A DNA stretch of 35,484 nt, taken from positions 1-35,484 of the forward strand of contig JAJXUG010000037.1 in assembly GCA_021783095.1 (NCBI GenBank). Direction: 5' to 3'. The DNA comes from Chloroflexota bacterium (GTDB lineage: Bacteria; Chloroflexota; Limnocylindria; Limnocylindrales; CSP1-4). Of the stretch, positions 8,214 through 14,969 are shown in pieces (positions within the stretch are counted from its first letter, which is position 1; the number at the start of each line of letters is the position of its first letter). Position numbers and translations under genes: made by a program. The notes beneath the pieces are model-generated. The model saw only the letters and a program-made list of their open reading frames with translations, had not been told where the DNA came from and ran no database searches.

Positions 8214-8417
8214 TCAGCCCTCGTACTCGAAGCCGATCTTGAGGTCGACCTCGTACTCGACGATCTCGTTGTCCTCCACCCGGGCAGTGGACTTGACGAC
8301 CTCGATCGTCCGGATATTGCGCACGGTCTTGGATGCGGTGGCCACGGCCTGGCGCGCCGCGTCGCTCCACGATCGGGCGCTGGTCCCGACCATCTCGCGG
8401 ATGATGATGACGCCCAC
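8214..8417 (-). CDS. Dodecin family flavin-binding protein
   Basis: A 67-residue protein with the dodecin signature: EMVGTSARSWSDAARQAV, then the TVRNIRTIEVVKS strand and the C-terminal EYEVDLKIGFEYEG. Dodecins form hollow dodecamers that store or buffer riboflavin/FMN (and CoA in some bacteria) in the cytoplasm. I chose the GTG start at 8417 because GGAGGAGC lies just before it and the resulting N-terminus (VGVIIIREMV) matches the family length of about 65-70 residues; an upstream in-frame extension exists but carries no family sequence. It lies 68 bases after the zinc-ribbon gene and 92 bases before the STAND/BTAD gene on the same strand. Confidence 0.93.
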   Translation of the reverse strand: MGVIIIREMVGTSARSWSDAARQAVATASKTVRNIRTIEVVKSTARVEDNEIVEYEVDLKIGFEYEG

Positions 8418-8485
8418 GAAGCTCCTCCTATCGGACCCCGTCAGGATAGGCGCCGAGGCGTTGGCGTGCTCCGGGATCGCCCGGG

Positions 8486-8788
8486 TCAGGGCTGGGCGAC
8501 GGACTCGGCCCGCACCCGGTCGAAGCAGGTGCTGCAGTAGACGGGACGGTCGTTGCGCGGCAGGAAGGGGACCATCGCCTGGCCGCCGCATCCGTTGCAG
8601 ACCGCGGCGTGGTACTCGCGGCCGCCGCCTGGCGCTGACGTCTTCGCGCGCTTGGCCGCCGCACGACAGGCGGGGCAGCGCTGCGGGTCGTTGGTGAGCC
8701 CCTTGCTCGCGAAGAAGGCCTGCTCTCCCGAGGAGAACACGAACGTCTCCCGGCAGTCACGACAGGTCAGCGTCCGGTCCTGCAACAC
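8486..8788 (-). CDS. Double zinc-ribbon protein
   Basis: A 100-residue protein with four CxxC pairs: C9/C12, C38/C41, C64/C67 and C85/C88. The first half (LTCRDCRETFVFSSGEQAFF...) matches the probable zinc-ribbon domain often found in small bacterial proteins (zf-trcl type). The second half (VCNGCGG...VYCSTCFD) is a CxxC-CxxC zinc-binding module. It is probably a small nucleic-acid- or protein-binding zinc protein; the exact role is not known. Its GTG start has a strong GGGAGGAG six bases upstream. It lies between dnaB and the dodecin gene on the same strand. Confidence 0.88.
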   Translation of the reverse strand: MLQDRTLTCRDCRETFVFSSGEQAFFASKGLTNDPQRCPACRAAAKRAKTSAPGGGREYHAAVCNGCGGQAMVPFLPRNDRPVYCSTCFDRVRAESVAQP

Positions 8789-8890
8789 CTTCGCTCCTCC
8801 CTGGGCAGCCTTGGTCCGGGCCGACGGCGGGCGAGCGCGGGGAGCGGGCGATCGGCGCGACGGCGTACGGGCTGGGCTCCCGTTGCCCGG

Positions 8891-8920
8891 AAGATACGCG
8901 CGCTGTCAAGCGCCTGTGAA
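8891..8920 (-). promoter_or_regulatory. Possible promoter for the zinc-ribbon gene
   Basis: Minus-strand TTCACA (8915-8920) and TATCTT (8891-8896), 18 bases apart, lie about 100 bases before the GTG start of the zinc-ribbon gene, in the 191-base gap after dnaB. It is a moderate match to the sigma-70 consensus and could be chance. Confidence 0.3.
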
Positions 8921-8979
8921 CCGGCTTGTGGACGGCTGTCAACCGGCCCGCGAAGCGGCGAACCGGCGGCTGGACGACC

Positions 8980-10329
8980 TCAGCCGACGGCTTCGTACCG
9001 CTCCCCGGCATAGGCGACGAACCGCGTCTGCGCCTTCTTGAACCACAGGTCGATCTCGCCGGTGGGGCCGTTGCGGTGCTTGGCGAGCTTGAGCTTCACG
9101 ACCTCGCCCTCGGTCTGCTGGTCGTCCGACCCCCGGTCCTTCTCGCGGTACAGGAACATCACGAGGTCCGCGTCCTGCTCGATGGAGCCCGACTCGCGCA
9201 AGTCCGAGAGCCTGGGTTCCTTCGACTCGCGCATCTCCGGCTGGCGGGACAGCTGGCTGAGCGCGAGGACCGGGACCTTGAGCTCGCGGGCCAGGGCCTT
9301 GAGGCCGCGGCTGATCTCGGCGACCTCCTGCACGCGGTTGGCGTCCTTGGTGGAGACCGATGACTGCATCAGCTGGAGGTAGTCCACGATGACGAGGTCG
9401 AGCCCGTTCTCGGCCTGGAGGCGGCGCGCCTTCGTGCGCAGCTCCATGGTGCTGATGTTGGGTGTGTCGTCGATGTAGATGGGCGCCTCCGAGAGGGCGT
9501 TCATCGCGGGGGCGATCCGGGCGAAGTCCAGCTCTTCGAGGAAGCCCGTGCGCAGCCGCTGGGAATCGATGCTCGAGACCGACGAGAGCAGGCGCAGCAC
9601 CAGCTGCTCCTTGCTCATCTCGAGGCTGAAGATGCCCACGCTCTTCTTGTCGCGGACCGCCGCGTGCTCCGCGATGTTGAGCGCGAAGCTGGTCTTGCCG
9701 ACCGACGGGCGGGCGGCGAGGATCACGAGGTCGCTCGGCTGGAGGCCGGTGGTGAGCGCGTCGAGGTCGCCGAACCCGCTGCGGATGCCGCTGATCTCGC
9801 CGCGGTGGGCGTGGAGGTAGTCCAGCCGGTCGTAGGCGTCGTGAAGCAGGCTCCGCAGGACCGAGAAGCCGGCCGAGACCCGTCGCTCGCTCACGGCGAA
9901 CAGCTCCGCCTCGGCCCGGTCGATGGCCTCGCTGACCTCCGCCGGGTCCTCGTAGCCGATGCCCGCGATCTTGCCCGCAGCCCCGATGAGGTTGCGCAGG
10001 ACCGCCTTGCGCTCGACGATCCGCGCGTACTGGGCTGCGTGCACGGCGGTGGGCGTCTGGTTGGACAGCGTGCCGAGGTAGGTCCGCCCGCCGATGGACT
10101 CGAGGTCCCCGCTGCGCTCCAGCCACTCGGACACCGTGACGATGTCGATGGGCTCCCGCCGCTCCGAGAGGTCCAGCATCGCCGCGTACACCCGCGCGTG
10201 GGCCTGCCGGTAGAAGTCCTCCGGCTTGAGGAAGTCCGCGATCTCGATGATCGCGTCCCGGTCGATCAGGACGGCGCCGAGCACGGACTGCTCGGCCTCG
10301 ATGGATTGCGGCGGAAGGCGATCGATCAT
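8980..10329 (-). CDS. dnaB: Replicative DNA helicase DnaB
   Basis: A 449-residue hexameric helicase that unwinds the replication fork. The N-terminal domain begins with the family hallmark PPQSIEAEQSVLGAVLID. The RecA-like motor has Walker A AARPSVGKTS at 206-214 (the usual Met of PSMGKT is Val), the EMSKEQL segment at about 237-243 and Walker B LDLVIVDYLQLM at 310-321. Length is normal and no intein is present, although dnaB is a common intein site. No Shine-Dalgarno is apparent; CAGAAT lies nine bases upstream of the ATG. A GTGACA-N7-TGTCAC palindrome sits 26-44 bases before the start. Unlike many bacteria, rplI is not directly upstream but 2 kb away on the other strand. Confidence 0.98.
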   Translation of the reverse strand: MIDRLPPQSIEAEQSVLGAVLIDRDAIIEIADFLKPEDFYRQAHARVYAAMLDLSERREPIDIVTVSEWLERSGDLESIGGRTYLGTLSNQTPTAVHAAQYARIVERKAVLRNLIGAAGKIAGIGYEDPAEVSEAIDRAEAELFAVSERRVSAGFSVLRSLLHDAYDRLDYLHAHRGEISGIRSGFGDLDALTTGLQPSDLVILAARPSVGKTSFALNIAEHAAVRDKKSVGIFSLEMSKEQLVLRLLSSVSSIDSQRLRTGFLEELDFARIAPAMNALSEAPIYIDDTPNISTMELRTKARRLQAENGLDLVIVDYLQLMQSSVSTKDANRVQEVAEISRGLKALARELKVPVLALSQLSRQPEMRESKEPRLSDLRESGSIEQDADLVMFLYREKDRGSDDQQTEGEVVKLKLAKHRNGPTGEIDLWFKKAQTRFVAYAGERYEAVG

Positions 10330-10354
10330 GCGGCCCCGATTCTGGGTGGGCGAT

Positions 10355-10373
10355 GTGACAGCTTGAGTGTCAC
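10355..10373. promoter_or_regulatory. Palindrome GTGACA-N7-TGTCAC before dnaB
   Basis: Perfect 6-bp inverted arms with a 7-base spacer (GCTTGAG), located about where the -35 region of dnaB would be if CAGAAT at 10339-10344 is its -10 box. The same arms and spacer length recur at 14380-14398 before the SOS-controlled small gene. A dimeric regulator could bind; its identity is unknown. Confidence 0.45.
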
Positions 10374-10574
10374 GGGCGGGACGAGTCGGCCGCTAGGGCG
10401 TTATCCCCGGGCGCCGCCGCCAACATCGCCGGCATGTGGATTGGCTGTGGACGGCCACGATCCGGATCCCCCCCGTGACCCGCGCTATCCGGGGTCCGTC
10501 AAGCGCCTGCGCCCTCGACCCGGTGCGTGTCCACTTCGCCCACGATCCAGACGTCTGGACGCGGGCCGGGGCGG

Positions 10575-11225
10575 TCAGTCCAGCCGGCGGATGACCCCGA
10601 TCAGCTTGCCCTGGATCCGGACCGACGGGTAGAACTGGGGCGCGTAGTTCTGGTTGGCCGGCTGCAGGCGCACGCGGTCCTTCTCGCGGAAGAAGCGCTT
10701 GAGGGTGACCGCGTTCTCCTCCACCTGGGCCACCACGATGTCGCCGTCCCGGGCGGTCTCCTGGGGGCGGATGACCACGTAGTCCCCGTCCGCGATGTGG
10801 GCGTCGATCATCGAGTCGCCGCGCACCTTGAGAACGTAGGCGTCCCCGCCGGCCGCCAGCACGTCCGGGACCGCGAGCGTCTCCGACGCGTCCTGGTACG
10901 CCTCGATCGGCCCGCCGGCCGCGATCTCGCCGATCACCGCGAGGTTGAACGACTCGCTGGGCATCGACTGGGGCGTGAGCTCGCTCGAGAGGCCAAGCGT
11001 CAGGGCCGCCGTGGGGGTGAGCCGGATGGCGCGCGACTGCGCGGCGCCGCGCTCCAGATAGCCGTCCCGCTCGAGGGTCTGGAGATGGTGGTGGACAGCT
11101 GACGTGGACGCGAGGCCCACCGCCTTCGCGATCTCGCGGACGGACGGCGGGTAGCCGCGGGCGCGGATCGTGGCGGCGATCACGTCCAGGATCTTGCGTT
11201 TGCGTTCGGCGTCGTGACGGGTCAC
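10575..11225 (-). CDS. lexA: SOS repressor LexA
   Basis: A 216-residue repressor of the SOS DNA-damage response. The N-terminal winged helix-turn-helix covers about 1-70 (YPPSVREIAKAVGLASTSAVHHHL). The self-cleavage site is A103-G104 in IGEIAAGGPI. The S24 peptidase dyad is S138 in RGDSMID and K176 in AVTLKRFF. On RecA activation LexA cuts itself and releases its targets. I chose the GTG at 11225 rather than the GTG at 11252 because AAGGAG lies seven bases before it and because the longer version would start inside the promoter. The gene is autoregulated: a perfect SOS box lies inside its promoter. Confidence 0.97.
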   Translation of the reverse strand: MTRHDAERKRKILDVIAATIRARGYPPSVREIAKAVGLASTSAVHHHLQTLERDGYLERGAAQSRAIRLTPTAALTLGLSSELTPQSMPSESFNLAVIGEIAAGGPIEAYQDASETLAVPDVLAAGGDAYVLKVRGDSMIDAHIADGDYVVIRPQETARDGDIVVAQVEENAVTLKRFFREKDRVRLQPANQNYAPQFYPSVRIQGKLIGVIRRLD

Positions 11226-11250
11226 CGGGCGTCTCCTTCGAGGTGACGCC

Positions 11251-11278
11251 ACTATACAGAACGTACGTTCGATGTCAA
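11251..11278 (-). promoter_or_regulatory. lexA promoter with embedded SOS box
   Basis: On the minus strand TTGACA (11273-11278) and TATAGT (11251-11256) are 16 bases apart. The spacer contains the perfect palindrome GAAC-GTAC-GTTC (11259-11270), the Gram-positive-type LexA operator. LexA bound here would block RNA polymerase directly, so lexA should be autorepressed and induced by DNA damage. Confidence 0.88.
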
Positions 11279-11356
11279 CTGGTCGTGCGCACCCTCAGCT
11301 GTTCGGCTGGCGATGGCCAACAGGTTGCCGCACGTGTCCTCGCACACCGCCACTGA
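11252..11356 (-). pseudogene. C-terminal remnant of a VOC/glyoxalase-like gene
   Basis: One minus-strand frame reads SVAVCEDTCGNLLAIASRT and then runs to a TAG at 11252-11254. The VAVFEDTCGNL-type ending is typical of VOC-superfamily (glyoxalase/bleomycin resistance) proteins. An in-frame stop lies just upstream, at 11360-11362, and no complete domain can be assembled, so this looks like the decayed tail of a lost gene. Its stop codon overlaps the -10 box of lexA. The assignment rests on about 12 residues. Confidence 0.4.
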
Positions 11357-11812
11357 GGTTCAGCGACGATGCCTCAGCAGGGGCGCGGTTCGACCCGACC
11401 CCCCATTTCTCGGCCCGGAGGCGCTTATGCACCCAATGCGCGGCGAGAGCCCCGATTCCGCAACCTTCGAGCGCCAAACCGCCTGCCGGAGGGGATGTGG
11501 GGGACCAACGAACCCTAAGCGCCTCCCGGAGGAGATATGGGGGAACCGGGATGCGATTTGGCGAACCCGGAGGAGATGTGGGGGAACCGGGATGCGATTT
11601 GGCGAGGGGCAACAGCGGGCGGAACGCGGAACGACCGGCGGCGGCGAACCGGGCGCCGGCGGTCAACATGAGGTGCGATGCCGGGCGGACCGAGCGCCGC
11701 GCTCGTGGACGCGCGCGAGATCGAGCGCGCGCGAGAGCGAAAGGGACCGGTGCTACCATCGCTAATCCCCGGCTCCGCGCAGCGGCTCCGTGGGATCGCT
11801 GTGAGGAACACG
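11357..11812. other. 456-base gap without a convincing gene, including a repeat block
   Basis: The stretch between the VOC remnant and the DUF1232 gene holds the 41-bp tandem repeats at 11486-11607. Long open frames cross it on both strands, but their translations are low-complexity and Arg/Pro/Gly-rich. Near its end, GCTACCAT (11752-11759) could be a -10 region for the DUF1232-rplI operon. I see no RNA gene. Confidence 0.5.
11486..11607. repeat. Three tandem units of about 41 bp
   Basis: Units begin CCGGAGG at 11486, 11526 and 11567. The second and third are nearly identical over 41 bases (three differences). The first matches only in its first half (CCGGAGGGGATGTGGGGGA...) and is 40 bases long. 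Each unit contains GGAGGAGAT followed by ATG/GTG and GGGGGAACCGGGATGCGATTTGG. The array is intergenic; function unknown. Confidence 0.85.
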
Positions 11813-12349
11813 GTGGCTCGAGCATCGCGGACGGACCGCGAAACCCGGCGCGCAGGCCGCGCAGGGGACCATCGGCGCATGGGCGCTCGGCGTCTGCTCG
11901 GCTGGGCAGCGCTGCTGCCGATCGCCAGCCGCGCGCCCCAGTACGGACGCCTGTTCATGGACCTGGTCCGGGACGAGCGCATCCCGCTCGCGCGCAAGGC
12001 CGGCCTCGCGGCTGCGGTCGGCTACCTCGTGCTCGGGCGGGACCTGATCCCGGACGACCTGCCGCTGATCGGCGGGCTCGACGACGTCATCGTGATCGTC
12101 CTGGCCATCGACCTGTTCCTCGACGGTGTCCCCGACGAGGTCCTCGACGAGAGGCTCGAGGCGCTCGGCGTGGACCGTCGGGCGTTCGAGGAGGATGTCC
12201 GTCGCATCCGCCGCTTCACGCCGGCTCCGCTCCGGCGTATCGTTCGCCGCCTGCCCGACGCCGTGGCGTTCGCAGGCGGCGCACTGCACCACAGCCAGCT
12301 CGGGCCCAAGCTCCGGGGCTGGATCGACAAGGAGGGTTCAATCGCGTGA
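11813..12349 (+). CDS. DUF1232 (YkvA-like) membrane-associated protein
   Basis: A protein of about 178 residues with a DUF1232 core: RKAGLAAAVGYLVLGRDLIPDDLPLIGGLDDVIVIVLAIDLFL, i.e. two hydrophobic helices joined by the conserved DLIPD...G.LDD loop. The family is widespread in bacteria and its function is not established. The charged C-terminal region is rich in Arg. I chose the GTG at 11813 because GAGGAA precedes it by six bases; GTG at 11801 and ATG at 11879 are alternatives. The stop codon overlaps the GTG start of rplI (GTGA), so the two genes are translationally coupled. Confidence 0.85.
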   Translation: MARASRTDRETRRAGRAGDHRRMGARRLLGWAALLPIASRAPQYGRLFMDLVRDERIPLARKAGLAAAVGYLVLGRDLIPDDLPLIGGLDDVIVIVLAIDLFLDGVPDEVLDERLEALGVDRRAFEEDVRRIRRFTPAPLRRIVRRLPDAVAFAGGALHHSQLGPKLRGWIDKEGSIA

Positions 12350-12792
12350 AGGTGATCCTGACGAAGGACGTCCCCAAGCTCGGCAAGACGGGCGAGATGA
12401 AGACGGTCGCGGACGGGTACGCCCAGAACTTCCTCATCCCGCAGAAGGTCGCCGTGCCCGCGTCCGGCGGTGCCTTCCGCGCGTACCAGCACGACATCGC
12501 GAGCCGTGAGGACAAGCGGAAGCGCGAGCGCGAGGAGGCCGAGATCGCGGCCACCCGCATCGGCTCCACCACGCTCACGATGGGCGTCAAGGTGGGCGAG
12601 GGCGGCAAGCTCTACGGGTCCATCAACACCCAGGACATCGCCGAGGCGCTCGGCCGCCGCGGCATCGTCGTGGACAAGCACAAGATCGAGCTCGACCAGC
12701 CGATCAAGTCGCTGGGCACCTACAAGGTCGCCGTGAAGGTGCTCGCGGGGATGACTCCCGAGGTCACGATCGTCGTCGAGCCCAAGGGCTGA
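12346..12792 (+). CDS. rplI: 50S ribosomal protein bL9
   Basis: A 148-residue protein of normal family length. The N-terminal RNA-binding domain starts VKVILTKDVPKLGKTGEMKTVADGYAQNFLIPQ, which matches the bL9 signature (G..G....V..GYARN.L.P). A long connecting helix (about 45-75, DKRKREREEAEIAA) leads to the C-terminal 23S rRNA-binding domain (GKLYGSINTQDIAEAL). GTG start with AAGGAGG nine bases upstream; the start overlaps the stop of the DUF1232 gene. bL9 is often next to dnaB; here lexA and the DUF1232 gene separate them and the strands differ. Confidence 0.98.
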   Translation: MKVILTKDVPKLGKTGEMKTVADGYAQNFLIPQKVAVPASGGAFRAYQHDIASREDKRKREREEAEIAATRIGSTTLTMGVKVGEGGKLYGSINTQDIAEALGRRGIVVDKHKIELDQPIKSLGTYKVAVKVLAGMTPEVTIVVEPKG

Positions 12793-13133
12793 CGGCCGAC
12801 CCTCCGCGCTCAGCCCCGGAAGGCCACGGCGTTGGTCGGCGCGCTCGCGGTCCTCGCCGCGAACGGACGTCGGCTGCGACTGGCCCTCCGGGCTCGCGCC
12901 CCGGGGCACGGTCGGCGGGCCACCACGCCGAACAGGTGCGACATCCGGCGGCGTGCGTCGGGGCGGCGAGGCGCGGGTCACGATCCCTCCAGGTTCTCGC
13001 GCGAAAGCCTACCGCTCCCGGGACGCGACATTGGCCGATTCGTCCTGCCCGGCCCGTGCAGGCCGCCAGATGCAGACGATCCGGCCGAAACAGGTGACAC
13101 CACGTCGTCGCGGGCGGGCGGAGAATCGCGTGC
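12793..13133. other. 341-base gap between rplI and dinB
   Basis: Very G+C-rich sequence with no supported gene, RNA or SOS box. The only start-proximal element is GAGAAT (13119-13124 region), shortly before the dinB GTG, which could be a -10 box or part of a ribosome binding site (GGCGGAG). Confidence 0.4.
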
Positions 13134-14432
13134 GTGACGACCCGGACGATCCTCCATGTCGACCTCGACGCGTTCTTCGCGGCCGTCGAGCAGCGCGACC
13201 GGCCTGAGCTGCGCGGCAGGCCGGTCATCGTGGGCGGCGGGGGCCCCGACGACCGGGGCGTCGTGAGCACGGCCAGCTACGAGGCGCGCAAGTTCGGCGT
13301 CCACTCGGCGATGCCGCTGCGGACCGCGGGCCGCCTCTGCCCCCAGGGCATCTTCGTGCCGGTCGACGGGCGCAAGTACCAGGCGGAGAGCCGCCGGGTC
13401 ATGGCGATCCTGCGCAGGTTCACGCCCCAGGTGCAGCCGGTCTCGATCGACGAGGCGTTCCTCGACGTGACCGGGTCGCGGGCGCTGTTCGGCGACGGCG
13501 AGGCGATCGGGTGGCTGATCAAGCACGCCGTCCACGACGAGACGGGCCTGACGATCTCGGTGGGCGTGGCGACGACGAAGCTGGTGGCGAAGGTGGCGTC
13601 GGACCTGCGCAAGCCCGACGGCCTGGTGGTGGTCCCGCCGGGCGAGGAGGCGGCGTTCCTGGCGCCGCTGCCGATCTCGCGCCTGTGGGGCGTGGGCGAG
13701 AAGACGGCCGCCGCCCTCGCCGAGTACGGCGTGAGGACGATCGGCGACCTGGCGTCGCTGCCAGCGGACGCGCTGGAGCGGCGGCTGGGCAAGCACGGGG
13801 CGTCGCTGGTGGAGCGGGCGCACGGGGTCGACCCGGATCCGGTGGCGGGCGGCGAGGCGGCGAAGTCGATCGGCCACGAGCACACCTTCGACCGGGACAC
13901 GGCGGACCGCGAGGTGCTCGAGCGCACGCTCCTGGGCATGGCCGACGGGGTGGCCGGGCGCCTGCGCTCGTCGGGCATCCGGGCGGTGACCATCACGCTC
14001 AAGCTGCGCGACTCGAGCTTCCGCACCATCACGCGGCAGACGAGCCTCGACGTGCCGGCGGACCTGACCGAGCCGATCTTCGAGGCCGCCCGGACGCTGC
14101 TGCGCCGCGAGCTGCACGGCCAGAGGATCCGCCTGGTGGGCGTGACGGCATCGAACTTCCGGGACCGCGAGCAGCTGGCGATGTTCGACGTTCAGGAGGA
14201 CCCGCGTCGCGTGGCTGCGGCGGCGGCGCTGGACAGGATCCGCGGCAAGTACGGGGATCGCGCGGTCACACGGGCACGACTCGTGCGGACGGCCCTGCCC
14301 ACGCCGTTCGAGAGGGACCCGATGAAGCCCGTGGACGTCGCAGACCAAGACCCGGACGCGCCGCGGAGCCGTCAGGGCCGTGACACAGAACCTGTCACAG
14401 ACTTCGACGACGATCCGTACACCGACGCTTGA
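13134..14432 (+). CDS. dinB: DNA polymerase IV (Y-family, DinB)
   Basis: A 432-residue translesion polymerase. The palm begins ILHVDLDAFFAAVEQ, with metal-binding D10 and the F13-F14 steric region. The second catalytic motif is SIDEAFLDV (about 105-113). The helix-hairpin-helix thumb segment LPISRLWGVGEKTAAALAEYGVRTIGDLA and the little-finger domain follow. REQLAMFD at about 345-352 fits a sliding-clamp binding motif (QLxxF). The last 50 residues are charged and probably disordered. It bypasses damaged bases at low fidelity. I find no SOS box before this gene, although its TGA stop lies inside the -35 box of the next, SOS-regulated promoter. GTG start with GGCGGAG ten or so bases upstream. 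Confidence 0.96.
   Translation: MTTRTILHVDLDAFFAAVEQRDRPELRGRPVIVGGGGPDDRGVVSTASYEARKFGVHSAMPLRTAGRLCPQGIFVPVDGRKYQAESRRVMAILRRFTPQVQPVSIDEAFLDVTGSRALFGDGEAIGWLIKHAVHDETGLTISVGVATTKLVAKVASDLRKPDGLVVVPPGEEAAFLAPLPISRLWGVGEKTAAALAEYGVRTIGDLASLPADALERRLGKHGASLVERAHGVDPDPVAGGEAAKSIGHEHTFDRDTADREVLERTLLGMADGVAGRLRSSGIRAVTITLKLRDSSFRTITRQTSLDVPADLTEPIFEAARTLLRRELHGQRIRLVGVTASNFRDREQLAMFDVQEDPRRVAAAAALDRIRGKYGDRAVTRARLVRTALPTPFERDPMKPVDVADQDPDAPRSRQGRDTEPVTDFDDDPYTDA
14380..14398. promoter_or_regulatory. Second palindrome GTGACA-N7-TGTCAC
   Basis: Perfect arms with spacer CAGAACC, inside the 3' end of dinB and ending 30 bases before the -35 box of the SOS-regulated promoter at 14429. Arms and spacer length are identical to the palindrome before dnaB at 10355-10373, while the spacer bases differ, as expected for an operator. 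It could serve an extra regulator of the small downstream gene. Confidence 0.45.
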
Positions 14433-14482
14433 CATCGAACGCCTGTTCGGTCTAGTGTCTGGGAAGAACGAACATCCGTTCG
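14429..14482 (+). promoter_or_regulatory. Promoter with two SOS boxes
   Basis: TTGACA (14429-14434) and TCTAGT (14451-14456) are 16 bases apart, the same geometry as the lexA promoter. SOS box 1 (GAAC-GCCT-GTTC, 14437-14448) fills the spacer. SOS box 2 (GAAC-ATCC-GTTC, 14470-14481) lies downstream of the -10 box. The centres are 33 bp apart, about three helical turns, which would suit cooperative LexA binding on one DNA face. The gene controlled is the 89-residue protein at 14540. Confidence 0.82.
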
Positions 14483-14539
14483 CATCCGGAAGTGCCCCCG
14501 GGTGACGACGACCCCGCCGAACGTCAAGGAGACATCGAC

Positions 14540-14809
14540 ATGGCGATGGTTCGCGTCGCACCGGTTCCGGTCCAGGTGCGCACCAATCGGCTCAACGGCC
14601 TGCCCAGCGAGATCACCTGGGGCGGGGATCGGCTCCCCATCACCCGCCTCGTGGCGATCCGCGACGAGCGCTCGGCGTATCCGGCGATCACCGGCCCGCG
14701 CACGGTGTACGAGGTGGACACGGCCACGCTCCGGCTCGGCCTGACCTTCGCGCACCGCTCGCGGCGCTGGACGATCGAGGCGCTGGACGATCTTGATCGC
14801 GCCGCCTGA
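14540..14809 (+). CDS. Small SOS-regulated protein, possibly DUF6504-like
   Basis: An 89-residue soluble protein, starting MAMVRVAPVPVQV, with a beta-rich pattern: NGLPSEITWGGDRLPITRLVAIRDE, then RTVYEVDTATLRLGL and RSRRWTIEALDDLD at the end. This layout resembles the small DUF6504 proteins found beside Y-family polymerase genes in actinobacteria, but the similarity is by eye and loose. The start is fixed by AAGGAG eight bases upstream. Two SOS boxes in its promoter and the position right after dinB indicate a role in the DNA-damage response, perhaps as a polymerase accessory factor. The biochemical function is unknown. Confidence 0.75.
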   Translation: MAMVRVAPVPVQVRTNRLNGLPSEITWGGDRLPITRLVAIRDERSAYPAITGPRTVYEVDTATLRLGLTFAHRSRRWTIEALDDLDRAA

Positions 14810-14876
14810 GCGCAACCACCAGACACGGGGGCCGAGACTCCTCATCGCGGACTCCCCGTTCGACTACGGGGCGGGC

Positions 14877-14933
14877 GCCACCCGCGCTCGCCCCGTGGGC
14901 CATCCTGCGGGGCCCGGGGCGAGCGCGGGTGGC
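14877..14933. repeat. Perfect 19-bp inverted repeat (long hairpin)
   Basis: Arms 14877-14895 and 14915-14933 are exact reverse complements (GCCACCCGCGCTCGCCCCG and its partner), with a 19-base loop that can extend the stem further (GGGCC/GGCCC). It lies between the small SOS gene and the cyclodeaminase gene. There is no T-run, so it may be a G+C-rich terminator of the SOS transcript or a dispersed palindromic element. Confidence 0.8.
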
Positions 14934-14957
14934 TGCTCGCGAAGCTCGACCCGCCCC

Positions 14958-14963
14958 TAGAAT
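14958..14963 (+). promoter_or_regulatory. -10 box TAGAAT of a leaderless cyclodeaminase gene
   Basis: TAGAAT ends seven bases before the GTG at 14970, so transcription would start at or next to the start codon. No Shine-Dalgarno is present. Confidence 0.5.
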
Positions 14964-14969
14964 CCCCGC

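Noticed and set aside
10330..10574. Replication origin near dnaB
   Set aside because: There are only three partial DnaA-box-like words, and no A+T-rich unwinding region or dnaA/dnaN gene.
11486..11607. CRISPR array
   Set aside because: The units are contiguous tandem repeats with no variable spacers, and there are no cas genes.
11537..11677. Small ORF starting inside the 41-bp repeats (MGEPGCDLANPEEMW...)
   Set aside because: The ribosome-binding-like sequence is too close to the ATG, and the product ends in an Arg-rich low-complexity tail that is typical of non-coding G+C-rich DNA.
11272..12345. Upstream extension of the rplI frame to 11272
   Set aside because: The frame is open by chance. 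bL9 begins at the GTG with AAGGAGG, and the upstream part overlaps the DUF1232 gene and the repeat block.
13090..13133. Third copy of the GTGACA palindrome before dinB
   Set aside because: GTGACACCACGTCGTC has only the left arm; no matching right arm at the required spacing.
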